Assembly (NCBI GenBank): GCA_027943335.1
Contig: BSBK01005652.1
Location: forward strand, 1,494,001-1,558,000
Direction of reading: 5' to 3'
DNA length: 64,000 nt
Source of the DNA: Chamaecyparis obtusa
Lineage: Eukaryota > Streptophyta > Pinopsida > Cupressales > Cupressaceae
Under the pieces are notes generated by a model that was not told the DNA's origin, did not search any database, and was given only the letters and a program-made list of their open reading frames with translations. The translations under genes were made by a program, and so were the position numbers. Below are positions 1 to 12,560 of this stretch, piece by piece (the first letter of the stretch is position 1; every line of letters starts with the position of its first letter).

Positions 1-911
1 AATCAAAAATCTCATGACTAATTGATTAAATTCTTGTTCAATTAATTAATGTCAGTTGTCAATATTTAATAATATAGTTTTTGTATAAAGTTTGATTTAA
101 TAATTGATTAACCCATAAATCAATTGTTTTAATTCAAAAATCAGTTAAGTTGAGAATAAATCACTTTATTTATTAAATTAATTTATAATTAAATCATGCA
201 CAATCAAAAAAGAAGTCAACTAGAAATCAACAACCAATTTTAAATTTAAACTCAACATCAGATGATGAGTTGAAATTTGATCTAAACTCTATTTTGAGTT
301 AAACATTGCTTTTGCATGATTTTTGTGAGTTAATTATCTCTGATTTCTTAATAACTCAAAAATCAACCTGAGTTTATCAAGAGTGATTTATGGCTTTTCT
401 CAATGCATCCTCAAGCCGTGGATTTCTATAAAATCAAGGCTTAGCTCTTCACAATTATCAACACTCGAATTTGCACAATTACTCTGGCGAATTGGCGATT
501 AAAGGATTAAGCACTTGCGACAAGTGATTTGTGAGATCTTTCATTGTTGATCATAGTTTTACATAGTTTTTCATTCACTCATATCATTCTTAGATTAAAT
601 CTGCATATCATTTCGATCCATTCTAGATTAGATTCATTCAAGTTTTTCCATCTTATTGCATTCAAAATCCAAAAAAAATAGATTAATCTACATTCATACA
701 ATTTTTCATTCTCTTGCATTCAAATCCTTCGTTTAGGTGTTGCATTGTCACTGATCTTGATTTCAATCTGAGAACATCATACTTGCACCTACTAGAAGGT
801 AGTAAATCACCTGGTTAGCTTAGTTTCAATTACTTGCAGATTTCAATTTTGCTAACCTCTAATGTTTTACTGAAGTGTTGTGCCCACAGCTAGGTACAAT
901 TTTCACACACA
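1..911 (+). repeat. 5' LTR of Tat-like Ty3/gypsy element A (truncated by window edge)
   Basis: This stretch aligns by eye with 36,618-37,522, with scattered substitutions and a few short indels. That makes it the left LTR of the same element; about 340 bases of its start lie outside the window. The shared sequence stops at the run CACACACA. On this side it is followed by a primer binding site, as expected for a 5' LTR. The LTR carries promoter and polyadenylation signals in this class, but I could not place a TATA box with confidence in such AT-rich sequence. Confidence 0.9.
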
Positions 912-917
912 TATTTC

Positions 918-935
918 TGGCACCCATCGTGGGGC
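918..935 (+). promoter_or_regulatory. Primer binding site of element A
   Basis: TGGCACCCATCGTGGGGC starts six bases after the LTR end. It has the TGG-start, C-rich then G-rich form typical of tRNA-primed minus-strand synthesis in plant Ty3/gypsy elements. An almost identical motif sits next to the LTR of element B (41,414-41,432, minus strand), which supports the call. I did not assign the tRNA species. Confidence 0.8.
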
Positions 936-2785
936 CCTAAAATGGGTTTCCATCTCTTCTATTTTAATTTCTATCCATTTTTTGTCATTTTCTGGTCAAT
1001 TCTGTGATTTTATTCTTTGTCCGTACATTTTTCATACGACTTTTGTCAGAAAGTCATACTAGAAGATATTTTTTGTCGTACGATAGTTGAGAATTTCAAG
1101 GATCATATCATAACCTACAAATTGTCTTTTGGAAACTCCTCTATTGTTTGAACAAATACCCACTATCGTATGAGTTTCCAGATAGTCATACCAGAGGTAA
1201 CCCACTGTCGTATGGGATTTGGATTGTTGTATGAGAGGTAACCCATTGTCGTACGAGTTTTGGTACCAAGATTCAATTTTCATTTCATATTTTTAGGCAA
1301 TTTGTCAGATTTGATTTCTAGATTTGGACTAACATCTAACCCTAACAATTGAATTTTGTTGTTTCTAATTAATCTTTGTTGATTTTGATTAGGAAAAGCA
1401 CAACTAAATTGCTAAAATAGATAAAATCTACTAAGCGCATTGCAAGGAACTCATTTCAATCTGATAACACTTTGATTTGGACATAAAATGAAATCTCACG
1501 TGTTAAGCTTGTGTGACTTTTCTTGCTTTCATATCACAGACTTCATTTTTGGGCTATAAAATGAACATAGATTTGCTTTCTACATATCTGTTACACATAG
1601 TAAATAGGCCCTATGAACACTATTTGTGGATGATCTCGAGAGAGTGGGCTTCTTTCTCTTGTTCACGCATGTGAAGCTCTTCTTGATGAAGGATCCCTTT
1701 GTAGGTAGGGAGGATACTGAGATTGTCTTGCATTCTACTAGATTATTGGGTCTTCAACTTTTGATCGATACATTCTCTCTCTGGAGAGATTGATAGATCA
1801 TAAGTGATTGACATCATAGATCTTTGTGAGATAATTTTAGTCTTAGCATGTTGGATTAATATGTCTTCTTTGTTTTGGTGAAGTGAAGAGGCTAGGGGAT
1901 TATGCTCTACTTCCTTTTTGGATAGTACCAGAAACCCAAATCCTTGAATCTAATCTAGTCCCCCTGTGATATCTTTTGTGAGTCACCTTTAGAGAGGGTT
2001 AACCATAGTGGACATTCCCTTAGTTAGGTCAACCACATGGATGGAACCTCAAGAGGTAATATCCATTTTCATCATGGTAGCAGCAGCTGCTATATAAATG
2101 TCCTTATGGAGGAAATCTTCACAGGTGTGGTCTCTTGTTGGGCTGTCAGATCTCCCTAGCAACTCCTAATTGATTAAATTCTTGGACTGTGTCAAAACCT
2201 TGATGCACCTGGATTGGAGTTCTCCCTCTTGAGATCACAAAAGTTGCAAAGTCAGACCATTACTACAAACCCTAGTGAGGCCAATTTTTCATTTTCTAGG
2301 GATATGTGCATTATTGAAAAACTTTTTGGAACATACACAACTAGCATTCCAAGGGATTAGCACATTAAGTCACTACTGCTTGTCCATGCACAAGGTTTCT
2401 TTTGCCCTTGTTCATTGTTTTTAGATGACTGCTTGCTCCCCTTGTTGTTTTGCATGCTTGATATCTACTTGGTTATTTGAGATGAACTATTACATAGATC
2501 TTCAAAATTGGACAAAAAACTTTGCAAACAATCTGAAATTGAAAACCTAAAAATTGCAAAATCTGAAGTGAAATTCCTCTCTAGATTCAACAGTCATCCC
2601 ACAGTCTTAGATTGTCATATGAGTCTTGAGAAAAAGTCATTTTAGAACCCCTGTATTGTCGTATAGGAGTCAATATTGTGTCGTACAAGTTTTGTCAGCA
2701 AAAATCAAGTTTTGTCATTAGATCTTCTTGAATCAAGTCATTCTTTAGTTGTGTTCATCTTGCTCTCTTGCTTCACCCAAGGTTA
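936..2785 (+). other. Untranslated leader of element A with palindromic motif clusters
   Basis: No convincing gene is seen between the primer site and gag. The leader holds two clusters (about 1,028-1,265 and 2,604-2,690) of variants of GTCGTACGAG, whose core TCGTACGA is a palindrome. One frame stays open for about 60 codons around 1,625-1,790 but has no recognised similarity. Ogre-type Tat elements can carry an extra ORF upstream of gag, so a decayed leader ORF is possible but not shown. Confidence 0.55.
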
Positions 2786-4954
2786 ATGGTGGAAACTAGA
2801 GCTTCCTCACATAAGAAATTTGGAGAAACATCCAAAACGTTACCTTTGTCTACTCACATGGGTCCAACCTTTGAGGAACTCTACAATTCAGGTCTTTACG
2901 AAGACAACGGTCTTGGCAATCTGTGATTAAAAACTGGTTACATACCCCCTCCTCCATCAATCCAAGGAGGCAATCAACAAACTCCACATCAATCTATCTC
3001 AAGGAGTCCTAAAACTCCTCAAATATCTCAAGGAGAGACACACCATGGGTCTCAAGGACATCACTCTCAACATGGTGCAAATCAAGAACCCACACCTAAA
3101 ATTTCTCGATATCTAAATGATGATCACTTCAATAAAATGATGAGGCATTTCTTGAAAGAAGATAGAGAAACATACTTCCTAGAGTTAGCTCATCAAGGGG
3201 CTAAACTTCCTCCCAACTTTAATGTTAAAGATGTTAGCTTGTGGTGACTGATCAAGAAAGTCCTATAATTTTTGGGCCAACATGTTGTAACTCATTCTAA
3301 CCCTAAAGTGGAAAAAATATTGTATAATATGGCTTAGGGTTAGGGATTTCATTATGATGTATGATTTTAGTACTTGTGGAAGAATTGAGCTGTAAGGGAT
3401 TACGGATTGTAATTAGGTTGTAATCACTAGATAATAAGATATTGGACTTGTTGTTGGTGGACGTAGCCTAGGGATTGGGTGAACCACGTTAAATCTTTGT
3501 GTCTTGTGTTCTCTTCTATGTGGTTTATTATTTTTTTATATTAATTATATTTGCATATAATTATTATTTCTGCCTTGTTAATCCTTAAAAAAGATATCAT
3601 TATGCATGAGGAAGAAACTCCAATCACCGCTATGATGAAATAGATGCATGCCATGCAAGTCAAGCTTAACAAACTTGAAAAAGAAAAGAAACCTAGGGAG
3701 TTTTCCATGGAGGCTCTATGTCCTTTTCCATTTGATAAAGATTTGTACATGCCACCATTCCCTAAAAGAGTGGAGATGCCTAAATATGATAAGTATGATG
3801 GAAACTCTGACCCTCAAGATCATGTCATAGAATTTTGTACTCAATCTATGTAGTTCATGCACTAACCAACCTACCTAATGCGTCTTTTCCCTCAATCTCT
3901 GGGAGGGTCAGCTATTCATTGGTTCTCAAAAATGCCTCCTACTATCAAAACTTTTGAGGAGTTGATCAAACTTTTCTATCAACAATACTCCTACAACATC
4001 CAGCATCCGATCACCATGATCGACATCTACAATCTGAAATAGAACTCAGGAGAACCATTCCTGACTTTTCTCAAAAGATGGAGGAAGAAATTTTCTCTAT
4101 ATGCTAGACCTATTCTAGAAACTGAGAAGCTGGAAATCTTCATCAACAATCTTTTTCTAGAACTCAAATACCATTTGCAAATGCAAAACCATACGTCCTT
4201 TGATAAAATGGTAGAAAATGCAATCAAAATTGAGAAAGTACTTGTACAAAAAGGAGACATATCTCTTCAAAAAGACAAGTATGAATCTGGATCTAATTCT
4301 AGAGACAAAGGAAAAAATTGGAACAAGAATAAAGGCATTGTCACTGATGGCATTGTTGATACTATTCATGCCCCATCGAAGGCACCCTCTTTCAATCTCA
4401 CTATTGGAACCCAAGCCTGAGAAGCCTGAGAAGCTAAAGCAACAAAGTCTAACAAGAAGCCATCTAAATATAAACCTTGGGCTCCAGATCCTAAATGTAA
4501 GTTTACTCCTCTTGGAGAGTCCTTGGAATCTGCCATGAAAACTCTATTGGCTAACAACATCATCTCCTTTCTTGAGATAAACTTCTTTGATCCTAAACCT
4601 AAAACAAAATGGTGGAGAGAGAATGATTTCTATGATTTCCATCGCAATAAGGGTCATAAGACTAATAACTGCATTCGCTTGAAACACATCATACAAGACA
4701 AAATTGATAATGGAGAAATTGTAATTGACAATCATAAGAGAAATAATGATCATATAGCATTCACAGAACCATTTCTGAAACATAATCAAGGAGATTCATC
4801 TTCTCAGCCTAATGTGGGTGCTAAAGTCAATTTTGCCTACTCTAGAAATAATGTTGTCATCAATATGGTTGAACCATGCCTATCTGAGCATTGTAATGTC
4901 ATCACAATTGTAAGAAGAGCTAGAGAAAATCAATCAGCAAATGTAGTTACTTGA
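2786..4954 (+). pseudogene. gag: gag pseudogene of element A
   Basis: The likely start is the ATG at 2,786. After an N-terminal low-complexity part rich in Q, H, P and S comes a typical retrotransposon gag core (about 3,890-4,230) with the signature AIHWF, a run like FEELIKLFYQQY, and LYARP. A zinc-knuckle region follows (about 4,620-4,690), reading YDFHRNKGHKTNNC. The first cysteine of the usual C-x2-H/C box is missing. Gag would form the capsid-like particle and package RNA. The frame is broken by several in-frame TAG/TAA stops, for example at 3,851-3,853, by an LTR-like insertion near 3,290-3,590, and by a frame change near 4,420. It is not functional. Confidence 0.85.
3290..3590 (+). repeat. 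Ty1/copia LTR-like fragment inside gag
   Basis: The stretch includes GGTGGACGTAGCC, then GGGTGAACCACGTTAAATC and TTTGTGTCTTGTG. This order is characteristic of the R/U5 part of many plant Ty1/copia LTRs. No copia primer site follows, and gag reading resumes at about 3,600. It therefore looks like a solo or partial LTR that landed in gag. Exact ends and a target duplication could not be fixed. Confidence 0.5.
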
Positions 4955-5326
4955 TCACAAGCTCAAGCACATCTGCAAGGACAAATCCCAGATTCATCAA
5001 ATGTCCCTAAGATGCCTTTCAATCTTTCATCTGCTTCTAAATAGAAGGCTGCCTCTAAATCATCCAATCCTAAAGACACAAGGCCTACATCATACAGTAT
5101 TGTCCAACAACTCTAGCATACAAATGCAAAAATCCCCATGTTTGAGTTGCTTCAGATATCTCTAGCTCATAGAGCCATTCTAGACAAACCTCTACTCGGA
5201 TCCAATGTTCCTAACAACCTTGATTTAGATAGATTCTAGGCTATGGTTGGTCATATAACATCTCCACAGTATATATCCTTTTCAGAGGAAGATGATAACT
5301 CCTTGAGTCATCCGCATAACTAGCCT

Positions 5327-6292
5327 TTGCACATTGAAGTCTTGATCCAAAACCATCATTTTAAATGCATGTTGATAAATGGAGGCGTTGGTCTCAACAT
5401 TTGTTCTTACATCTTGATCACACACTTGGGATTATCTAAAACTTCCATTGATCCTAAAAAGAAGATAAATATCAAAGCATATGATGAGCAAGAAAGATCT
5501 TCAAAAGGAACTATTGTCTTACCTATCAGAATAGGACATGTTATCAAAGACACCATATGTCAAGTTCTTGATCTACCTTTGGCTTACAACATCCTTCTAG
5601 GGAGACCCTGGATACATGAAATGAGAGCTATTACTTCCACATACCATCAATATGTGAAGTTCCCTTATGAAGGAGTAGAGGTGATGATTCCAGCTGACCT
5701 ATACACAACTTGCAATACTTTGAAAGAAAGTGTTGATAAACTTGTTCCTAATAATAGAGAATCTTCCACTAAGAAGCTAGACATTGCTTCAACCTCTAAA
5801 ATGGAAGACATTGCTAAAGAAGTTAAAATCAAAGATAATGGCATGGGAGAATACACAAAGGAACTTGTTTTACCTCTTACATCTCTCTTATTGTCTCCAA
5901 AATCTTATGGACAACCATCTGACAAAGTGAAACCTACAGCTAAAGAATCCCAAGTCATATTCAATGGAAGTTTTGTCATAGAGCAAGTATCTAAACAAGA
6001 GTTTGAGGAAGATGAAGTTGTGCTTTCATGGTTATACAAGGATGAACCTCAATCCCAATCAGTCCAGAAATGTGACTCTACTTCAAGCAAAATTCCTCAG
6101 AAGTCATATGGGTCAAGGGACAAATTGATCACAAAAATGGGATATACTAGAAAAGGACCTCTAGGACTACAAGGTAAAGGTCTTCTATCACCTCTTGACC
6201 ATCATGGTCAAACCAACAAAAATACAATAGGTCTAGGATATAAGAAGAAGCCTTTCTATCTGAGCAAAAACTCCCCGCATGTCTTAGAATAG
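5327..6292 (+). pseudogene. Retropepsin-like protease with G-patch, catalytic Asp lost
   Basis: A 321-residue open frame begins with a retropepsin-type fold. It has the flap-side segment LLGRPWIHEM and the active-site loop LINGGVGLNIC. Tat and other plant gypsy proteases have DGG here; codon 5,378-5,380 is AAT, so the catalytic Asp is Asn. Residues about 265-310 form a G-patch-like module (KMGY, GLQGKGL, GLGY), seen after the protease in some retroelements and thought to bind nucleic acid. Upstream (4,955-5,326) the same polyprotein continues with TAG stops. Cleavage of Gag-Pol would be the normal role, but this copy should be inactive. Confidence 0.8.
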
Positions 6293-7333
6293 ATTGAACC
6301 AACAAAGGAGGAAGCACAACAATCTGACAGTGATAATTCTAACACCACAACTACTCTCATTCCTTATGAGTTGTTGCCTAAAGAAATAAAATACCTCCTT
6401 GAAGCTAAAGATGATCCTATAAAAAGAATCAATGTAGTAGAAACACAAGAATGTACTATAGAACATAAGACAGCTACACCACAAGAACCAGATGACCCTA
6501 AAGAAGACCACATAGACAAGGAGGAAGGTGGCAGCTATTTTGAGATAGATTCTCATGAGTACGAATTCAACTCAGAATCAGAGGGTAACCCTTCTTGGGG
6601 TATCAATCCTGACTTTACACATGTTCTAAAATTTCCTAGAGGTATAGATGAGGAATCAAATGACTATGAATGGGGAGCCATTCCAGAGGAGGATGAGCTT
6701 ATCACAAAAAAACATGTTGATGTTATTCACCAATATGCACCTAAACCCACCGTAAGTCTAGAGTGAAATGATGAACTTAATGAGTTTGATCCACCGATGG
6801 CTGAAGTGGACTCAAACAATGACATTGAGCCTATTCACAAATTGAATGTTTTGAGTTGTAATATCACCTTTGAACTCAAGAGTCAAGTTAGGACCAATGA
6901 TGATAGATCCATATCCGTAAACACTATTTCCCAATCTTTCACCACTTTGACTATCCAACATCCCAAACTTCTTGACCAAACCTCTACGAATCCAAGCCAA
7001 GGTATCTATACCTTTCCCAATGACTATGCCCTTGCTTGCTACCTCAATGCAGTTGAGCCTACGAAGACTTCCATCAGTGAACCGAGTGTTAGCATGACAG
7101 ATTTAGACATCAAGTATCTTAGTCAAAAGAATAAGAATAAAAATAAAAATAAAAGGAGTTCTGAGGGTGAAAACCACTTTGTGGTAGTCTCAAAACCTAC
7201 AAAAGTAAAAATAAAAGATGTATCTGAAAGTGAAAACCTCTCTAAGGCACCTAAGGATGAGATATTTGATGTCCTTTCGAGTCATTTATAGGATAGATCT
7301 CTAGTTCTAATTGAGCCCACTCAATCTATCAAC
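6293..7333 (+). pseudogene. Acidic linker of element A polyprotein between protease and RT
   Basis: Two open stretches (6,371-6,766 and 6,797-7,291) are separated by single stops. They encode a hydrophilic linker rich in E, D, K, N and S with no recognisable domain. It contains the low-complexity KNKNKNK run near 7,130-7,155. Its position between the G-patch and RT, and its matching direction, make it part of pol. Such linkers vary in length in Tat elements. No function can be assigned. Confidence 0.6.
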
Positions 7334-8380
7334 TTGGGAACAGCAAAAGAACCACAGTTGATCCATGTAGCACAATCCTTATCAGAAGAAGAAAAGCAAA
7401 AATTTACCACATTCCTAATAGAAAAGAAGATCAACCTTGCATGGAAATATTCAGATATGTTAGGGTTGGATGCTGATCTTATAATGCATCATTTATCTAT
7501 AGCTCTAGGTGTCAAACTTGTTAAGAAAAAATTGAGAAAGATGCATCCACATGTTGCACTCTTGGTCAAAGCTGAATTAGAGAAACTACTAAAAGCCGAA
7601 TTCATCTATGTTATTGACTATGCTGAATGGACCTCTAATATTGTTCCAGTATCAAAACCAGAAAAGTCTATAAGAGTATGCATAGATTTCAAAGATGTGA
7701 ACAAATCATGCCCTAAGGATGATTTTCCACTACCTAACATTGATATGATAGTAGACATGACTACGGGCTTCAAGATGTATTCTTTAATGGATGGTTTTTC
7801 TAGACATAATCAAATAAAAATTGCTCCAGAGGATCAAGAGAAAATTGCTTTCACATGTGCATGGGGTACCTTTTGTTGGAATGTCATGCCATTTGGGCTT
7901 AAGAATGCTGGTGCTACATATCAGAGAGCTATGACATCTATCTTTCATGATATGATGCATCAAACTATGGAGGATTATGTTGATGATACTTTAGCAAAAT
8001 CTATGATAAGATCTGAACATCTGAATGATTTGAGAAAAATACTAGATCAAATGGAGAATTTATTCTCAGACTAAACCATAAGAAGTGTCCTTTTGGTGTC
8101 ACTTCTGGAAAGCTCCTAGGCTACATTGTTTCAAAAAAAGGAATTGAAGTAGATCTAGCAAAAGTTAAAGCTATCATAGAGATGCAACCTCCCAAGAATA
8201 TCAGTCAAATGATAACATTACAAGGGAGAGTACAATCTATTAGATGCTTCATATCTCAGCTAGCAAACATATCACAGCCTTTCACAAAGACATTACATAA
8301 AGGTGTGACCTTTGCATGGAATGAGGAATGTAAAAATAATTTTAATCATATCAAGGAATATCTATCAAATCCTCCTATTT
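7334..8380 (+). pseudogene. pol: Reverse transcriptase domain of element A
   Basis: The RT palm and fingers are clear: RVCIDFKDVNKSCPKDDFPLP, then MPFGLKNAGATYQR, then the catalytic YVDD at 7,975-7,986. The canonical DGYSGYNQI motif is present as DGFSRHNQI. It would copy genomic RNA into DNA from the tRNA primer. At about 8,052-8,058 a single-base indel shifts the frame. The thumb then continues in another frame with KKCPFG, SGKLLGYIVS and KGIEVD, through about 8,380. With the frameshift it is a pseudogene, although the catalytic YVDD survives. Confidence 0.9.
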
Positions 8381-8876
8381 TGATGCCTCCTATTCAAGGG
8401 AAGCCATTTATCTTATATGTCTCCACCATAGATACATCACTAGGGGTATTACTTGCACAACATGATGAAGACAAGAAGGAAAGAGTTGTATACTATATCA
8501 ATAGAACATTGGTAGCATATGAAAAGAACTATTCTATAATTGAAAAAGCTTATCTAGCTATGATCTTTGCATCATAGAAACTAAGACATACATGTTGGCT
8601 CATACAACACATTTGGTAGCTAAGATTGATCCATTAAAGTACCTACTAAGCAAAGCTGCCCTCACAGGTCGACTAGCTAAATGGGTGATGTTATTAAGTA
8701 AATTTGACATTAAATACGTTGAAAGAAAAGCTATCAAGGGCCAAGTTATTATTGATCAACTGGAAGATGCACCTTTGTTTGATGATACACCAATGCAAAT
8801 GGAATTCCTAGATTCCTCTATCATGAATCTTTTTTCTAGAGCATGGAAGTTACTCTTTGTCAACTCCTATACATAG
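8381..8876 (+). pseudogene. First RNase H domain of element A
   Basis: After RT the frame encodes PFILYVSTIDTSLGVLLAQ, then ERVVYYINRTL and YSIIEKAYLAMIFAS. These are the usual landmarks of the gypsy RNase H that removes template RNA. A TAG follows MIFAS at about 8,575. The connection region KYLLSKAALTGRLAKWVMLL resumes in a shifted frame at 8,592. The first acidic residue of the active site appears altered (YVSTIDTS where YVDAS-like is usual). Confidence 0.8.
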
Positions 8877-9299
8877 AATGGATCTGAAGTAGGCATATCA
8901 TTCATCACTCCTCAAGGATACTCAATCCCTAAATCATTCAGAATCAAGTTTCCTTACACAAACAATATTGTTGAATATGAAGCTCTCCTTAATGGTATGA
9001 AGATAGCAATTGAGTGGAGAGTGATAGAACTACACATTCATGGAGACTCACAACTTGTAATACACCAAGTCAATGATGTGTATCAAATGAAAGATGGCAA
9101 GTTAATCCCATACAAGAGAATGGTAGATGATCTAAAAAAATATTTCATATCTATCACCTTTGAGAAAATACCTAGAACAGAGAATATGGTCGTTGATGCT
9201 ATGAAAATGCTATCTACTTTACTACAGCAGCCTGAACATGAGCTACACTACGAGTTCCTAGTGGAAGCACTATCTTATCCTGCATATGAATTCCCCTGA
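8877..9299 (+). pseudogene. Second, archaeal-type RNase H domain (Tat-lineage marker)
   Basis: A second RNase H follows: NNIVEYEALLNGMKIAIE, then HGDSQLVIHQVN, then IPRTENMVVDAM. This duplicated RNase H is known as the hallmark of the Tat lineage (and of Ogre within it), so it places element A firmly. The Glu, the middle Asp and the last Asp of the active site are visible. The first Asp position reads FVNSYT, so it is probably Asn. An in-frame TAG separates it from the preceding segment at about 8,876. Confidence 0.85.
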
Positions 9300-10590
9300 T
9301 ACCCACATGATCTTTACTATTGTAGGTCATGATTCATCTAGATATAAAAACCTTTTCTCCTATCTCCAAGACCAAATCATTCCTGATACCTTTAACCGCC
9401 ATGAGAAAAGATACCTTATCCACAATGCATCTCGGTATGTCATCATTGGTCACAATTTGTACAAATGAGGTCTAGATGGTACACTACTTAGATTTTTAGA
9501 ATGGAAAGAGTCTCAGCGTGCATTAGAGGAATTCCATGATGGTATTTGTGGGTCACACTCTAAGAGTTTAACACTAGCTCAAAAACTTATTAGGGACAAG
9601 TACTATTGGCCTGAAATGGAGAAAGAGGCTATCAAGTTTGCTAAGAACTATCAAAAAGCCAAGTACATGGAAACTTGATTCATGCACCAAGGAGAGATCT
9701 AATTCCCTTTACTACACAATGGCCTTTTCACCAATGGGAATTTGATCTTATAGGATCCATACATCCTCAATCTTCTAATAGGCATACCCATATAATCATA
9801 GCTACATATTATTTCACAAAATAGGTAGAAGTAGTTCCTTTAACTCAAGTGACTGGCAAACAAATTTCAATGTTCATCTTGAACTACATCATATGTTGGT
9901 ATGGTATTCCACATTCTATAGTCACAAATAATGGAGGAAAATTCAAGAACGGAGACTTAGATGATTCATGTGTTAAATTCAAGGTCACACAGCATTGGTC
10001 ATCTATTTATTATCCCTAAGGGAATGGACAAATAGAGGCTTCAAACAAGAATCTATTAAAAAGTCTACATTGTACAGCTAATAAAATAGGAAGAGACTGG
10101 CATCTCATGATCAATCTAGCTCTTTGGGCCTACAGAACAAGTATCAAAACACCCATTGGGGCTACACCATTCTCTTTAGTTTATGAGTTTGAAGCGATGC
10201 TAACTATTGAGGTTGAAATCCCATCACTAAGAATTAGAATGCATGGTCTAGTAATTGATGATGACTACAGAGTGTCTAGGTTGCAAGAACTTGAAGTACT
10301 AGATGAGCGCAAACAAGTAGCATATGATCATCTCAGAGTATATCAGAAAAGAATGTCTAGAGGCTACAACAAGAAACTCAGACACAGAGAATTTTAGGTT
10401 GCCGATCTAGTCTTGAGAGAGAATCCTAAAAATCAATCACATAGAGAACGCAAGGGGAAGTTTGAACCCAACTAGTTGGGTCCCTTTTTAATCACTGCTA
10501 CTTTTGGCTCTGGCACCTATCAACTCTCAACAACTGAAGGAGAACAGCTCTGAGAACCAATCAACATTCTCCATTTGAAGAAATTCTATG
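9300..10590 (+). pseudogene. Integrase of element A
   Basis: The histidines of the HHCC finger are in FHDGICGSHSKS, followed by YYWPEMEKEA, but the cysteine pair is not visible in the degenerate segment after it. A frameshift occurs near 9,665. The core then reads LIHAPRRDL and WEFDLIG (first Asp kept). The second catalytic site is TNNG instead of TDNG (codon 9,927-9,929), while the Glu in GNGQIEASN is kept. The C-terminal part (RTSIKTPIGATPFSLVY, then LGPFLI and ILHLKKFY) ends near 10,590. Stops and the lost Asp mean no activity. Confidence 0.85.
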
Positions 10591-10659
10591 CCTAAGGCAT
10601 TTAGTCTATGGTAAAATGTCCTGAAAAATTTATAAAAATTAGAAAAAGTCCTAAAAAAA

Positions 10660-10870
10660 ATGAACATCTTGGTGAAAATCTAGAAAATAGGTTCCTTGAT
10701 GTATCACAAAAAAATCAAAAATATCAAAAGTACAAAAAAATTGAAAAAATGAAAAATATTAAAAAAAAAAGAGAAAAAGAAAAAGTGCCTTGGTGAAAAC
10801 CTAGAAATAGGCACCTTGGTAGAAAAAATAGAATCTCTGCCAAGATGGTGAAAACCTGGCAAATGGGCAC
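10660..10870 (+). repeat. Degenerate tandem repeats with GGTGAAAACC core
   Basis: At least three imperfect units are visible, each with a core like CTTGGTGAAAACCTAG followed by AATAGGCACC or AAATGGGCACC. They are separated by an A-rich stretch. They lie just after the integrase stop, where terminator or packaging signals could sit. A role is not known to me. Confidence 0.55.
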
Positions 10871-11747
10871 CACTTGTTTGAAACACTCCATCTATCAGTG
10901 CAATCTTGGTCATTCCCAGCTTTCAGTCTGCTTTAGTCTGTATATATCCTTGTTTCAATAAAGTTGGTCTGTATACCAATTAGCTCAAGTGTTTGTATCC
11001 TATCACTGTTTCAAACTTGGGGGCAATCAAAGTCATATCCTATGGTCTCTAGTATACCTCAGACTAGTCATATCCAATCAAATTCCTTTGAAGCTTCATC
11101 CGAGTCAGTCTATCTATCTCCTCTCTAGAAAGGATTTTGCATCTACAACAATGCAATCAAACATCAACACAAACTGAAAACAATCTATTCATTACATGTT
11201 TTTATCTCCTTGTATGCTTACTGATTCGCATTGAGATTTTTTCATATTGTGTCCTTTCAAGCTCTTCAATGATGTCCTTTATAGAATTTAGAGAGTGACT
11301 ACTAGGGGCACAATCTTTTCTTTGTTTTCTGCTTTGAGTGACAATCTAACAACTTTGGAAATTTTGGATTGAAATGGTGTTCGTCTGTAAGAGTCTCTAT
11401 CTCGTATTGGATGGCCATGCATACTTCGACCATTGATAACCAGAAAATTCAAGGAAGTTTGATCTAAATATTATCTTTTTGAGTGATTTCTTACTCCTAC
11501 TGTGAAACGTGATCTTACCTAAGGATGTGAATGATAAAGGGTCACTATGGGTAATTCACACTGGATTTAGAATGATCTCTTGACTACTTGATGTGTTTGT
11601 ACTACAAGGCATATTCAGGTCATCACAACATCTATGTTTTGATGCTTATACAAATTTCTATTTCAAAATGGACATGATGTTCATGTCATCCTGGCATTTA
11701 TGCCTTGGTGCTTATATCTAATCTGACATTCTGAAAACAAAATCAAT

Positions 11748-11863
11748 ATTCATATGTCCATGGTTGTCTAACCAGTGGACATTGTATTCATTCTTGTGCA
11801 TAAAAATCAATATTCATATGTCTATAGTTTCCTACCTAGTGGGCATTGTATTGATTTATCTCA
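11748..11863 (+). repeat. Direct duplication of about 60 bp
   Basis: Two copies share CAATATTCATATGTC, then a GTCTAACC/TTCCTACC variant, then GTGGACATTGTATT or GTGGGCATTGTATT. They lie head to tail within the post-pol spacer of element A. No coding content is seen. Confidence 0.6.
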
Positions 11864-12560
11864 TTACTAAAAAAGTTCAATGATGACAACAAATAGACAC
11901 ATGATCAATGACTAGGTCCTAGGTCTTAGGTTTGCATTTCACTCTGCATGTCATTTTGCACTTTGCATGATTGCATGATCTCACAAATTTTTGAACACAC
12001 TTAACATGCTTAAATGATTCTTCTAAACTAAACTTAAACTCAACATGAAGAGCTAAATCTCACATGAAGGTTTCCTCACAAAACCGCAAGCAGTCACCAT
12101 CCTAGGTTAACCATCCTTTTGACATAAGATTGAGTACTTGTCTTCATCAATACGTGAAAAACACATCATGTGTATCATTGTATTTACATTGCATTTCATG
12201 ATCATTCCATCTATTGCACTACATTGCATACATAGCATCATCAAAATCATACATTTTCAAACATTTTCCATAATAAATTACATACATTCATACATTTGAA
12301 AGAAACCATTGCATTGCATAAATCCATACATACATTCTATACTACTCATAGCATTTACATCACATGATATCATCATAAATTAAAACATGACAAGTACAAA
12401 TGAAGTCATAATCAAAATCTCGATCTCATATCATATAACTCGAAATAGTCAAGGGTGCACTACTGGCACAAAGTACAAAAGAATGAGCTCATATGAGCTA
12501 TCAGAAGTCAGAAAAGTATCCATGAACAAAATGACAAAAATATCAGAATATCTAAATAGA

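Larger units (their letters stand above)
10591..12560 (+). other. Long non-coding 3' region of element A after pol
   Basis: No protein could be supported here. The region contains the GGTGAAAACC repeats (10,660-10,870) and a roughly 60-bp direct duplication around 11,748-11,863. It becomes rich in CATACATT-like words near 12,200-12,380, just downstream of the end of the antisense PMD gene. Long 3' regions with extra ORFs are typical of Tat elements. Confidence 0.5.

Noticed and set aside
1059..1283. Minus-strand 74-codon frame in the element A leader
   Set aside because: Its apparent coding comes from the repeated TCGTACGA-type motifs; no domain or conservation.
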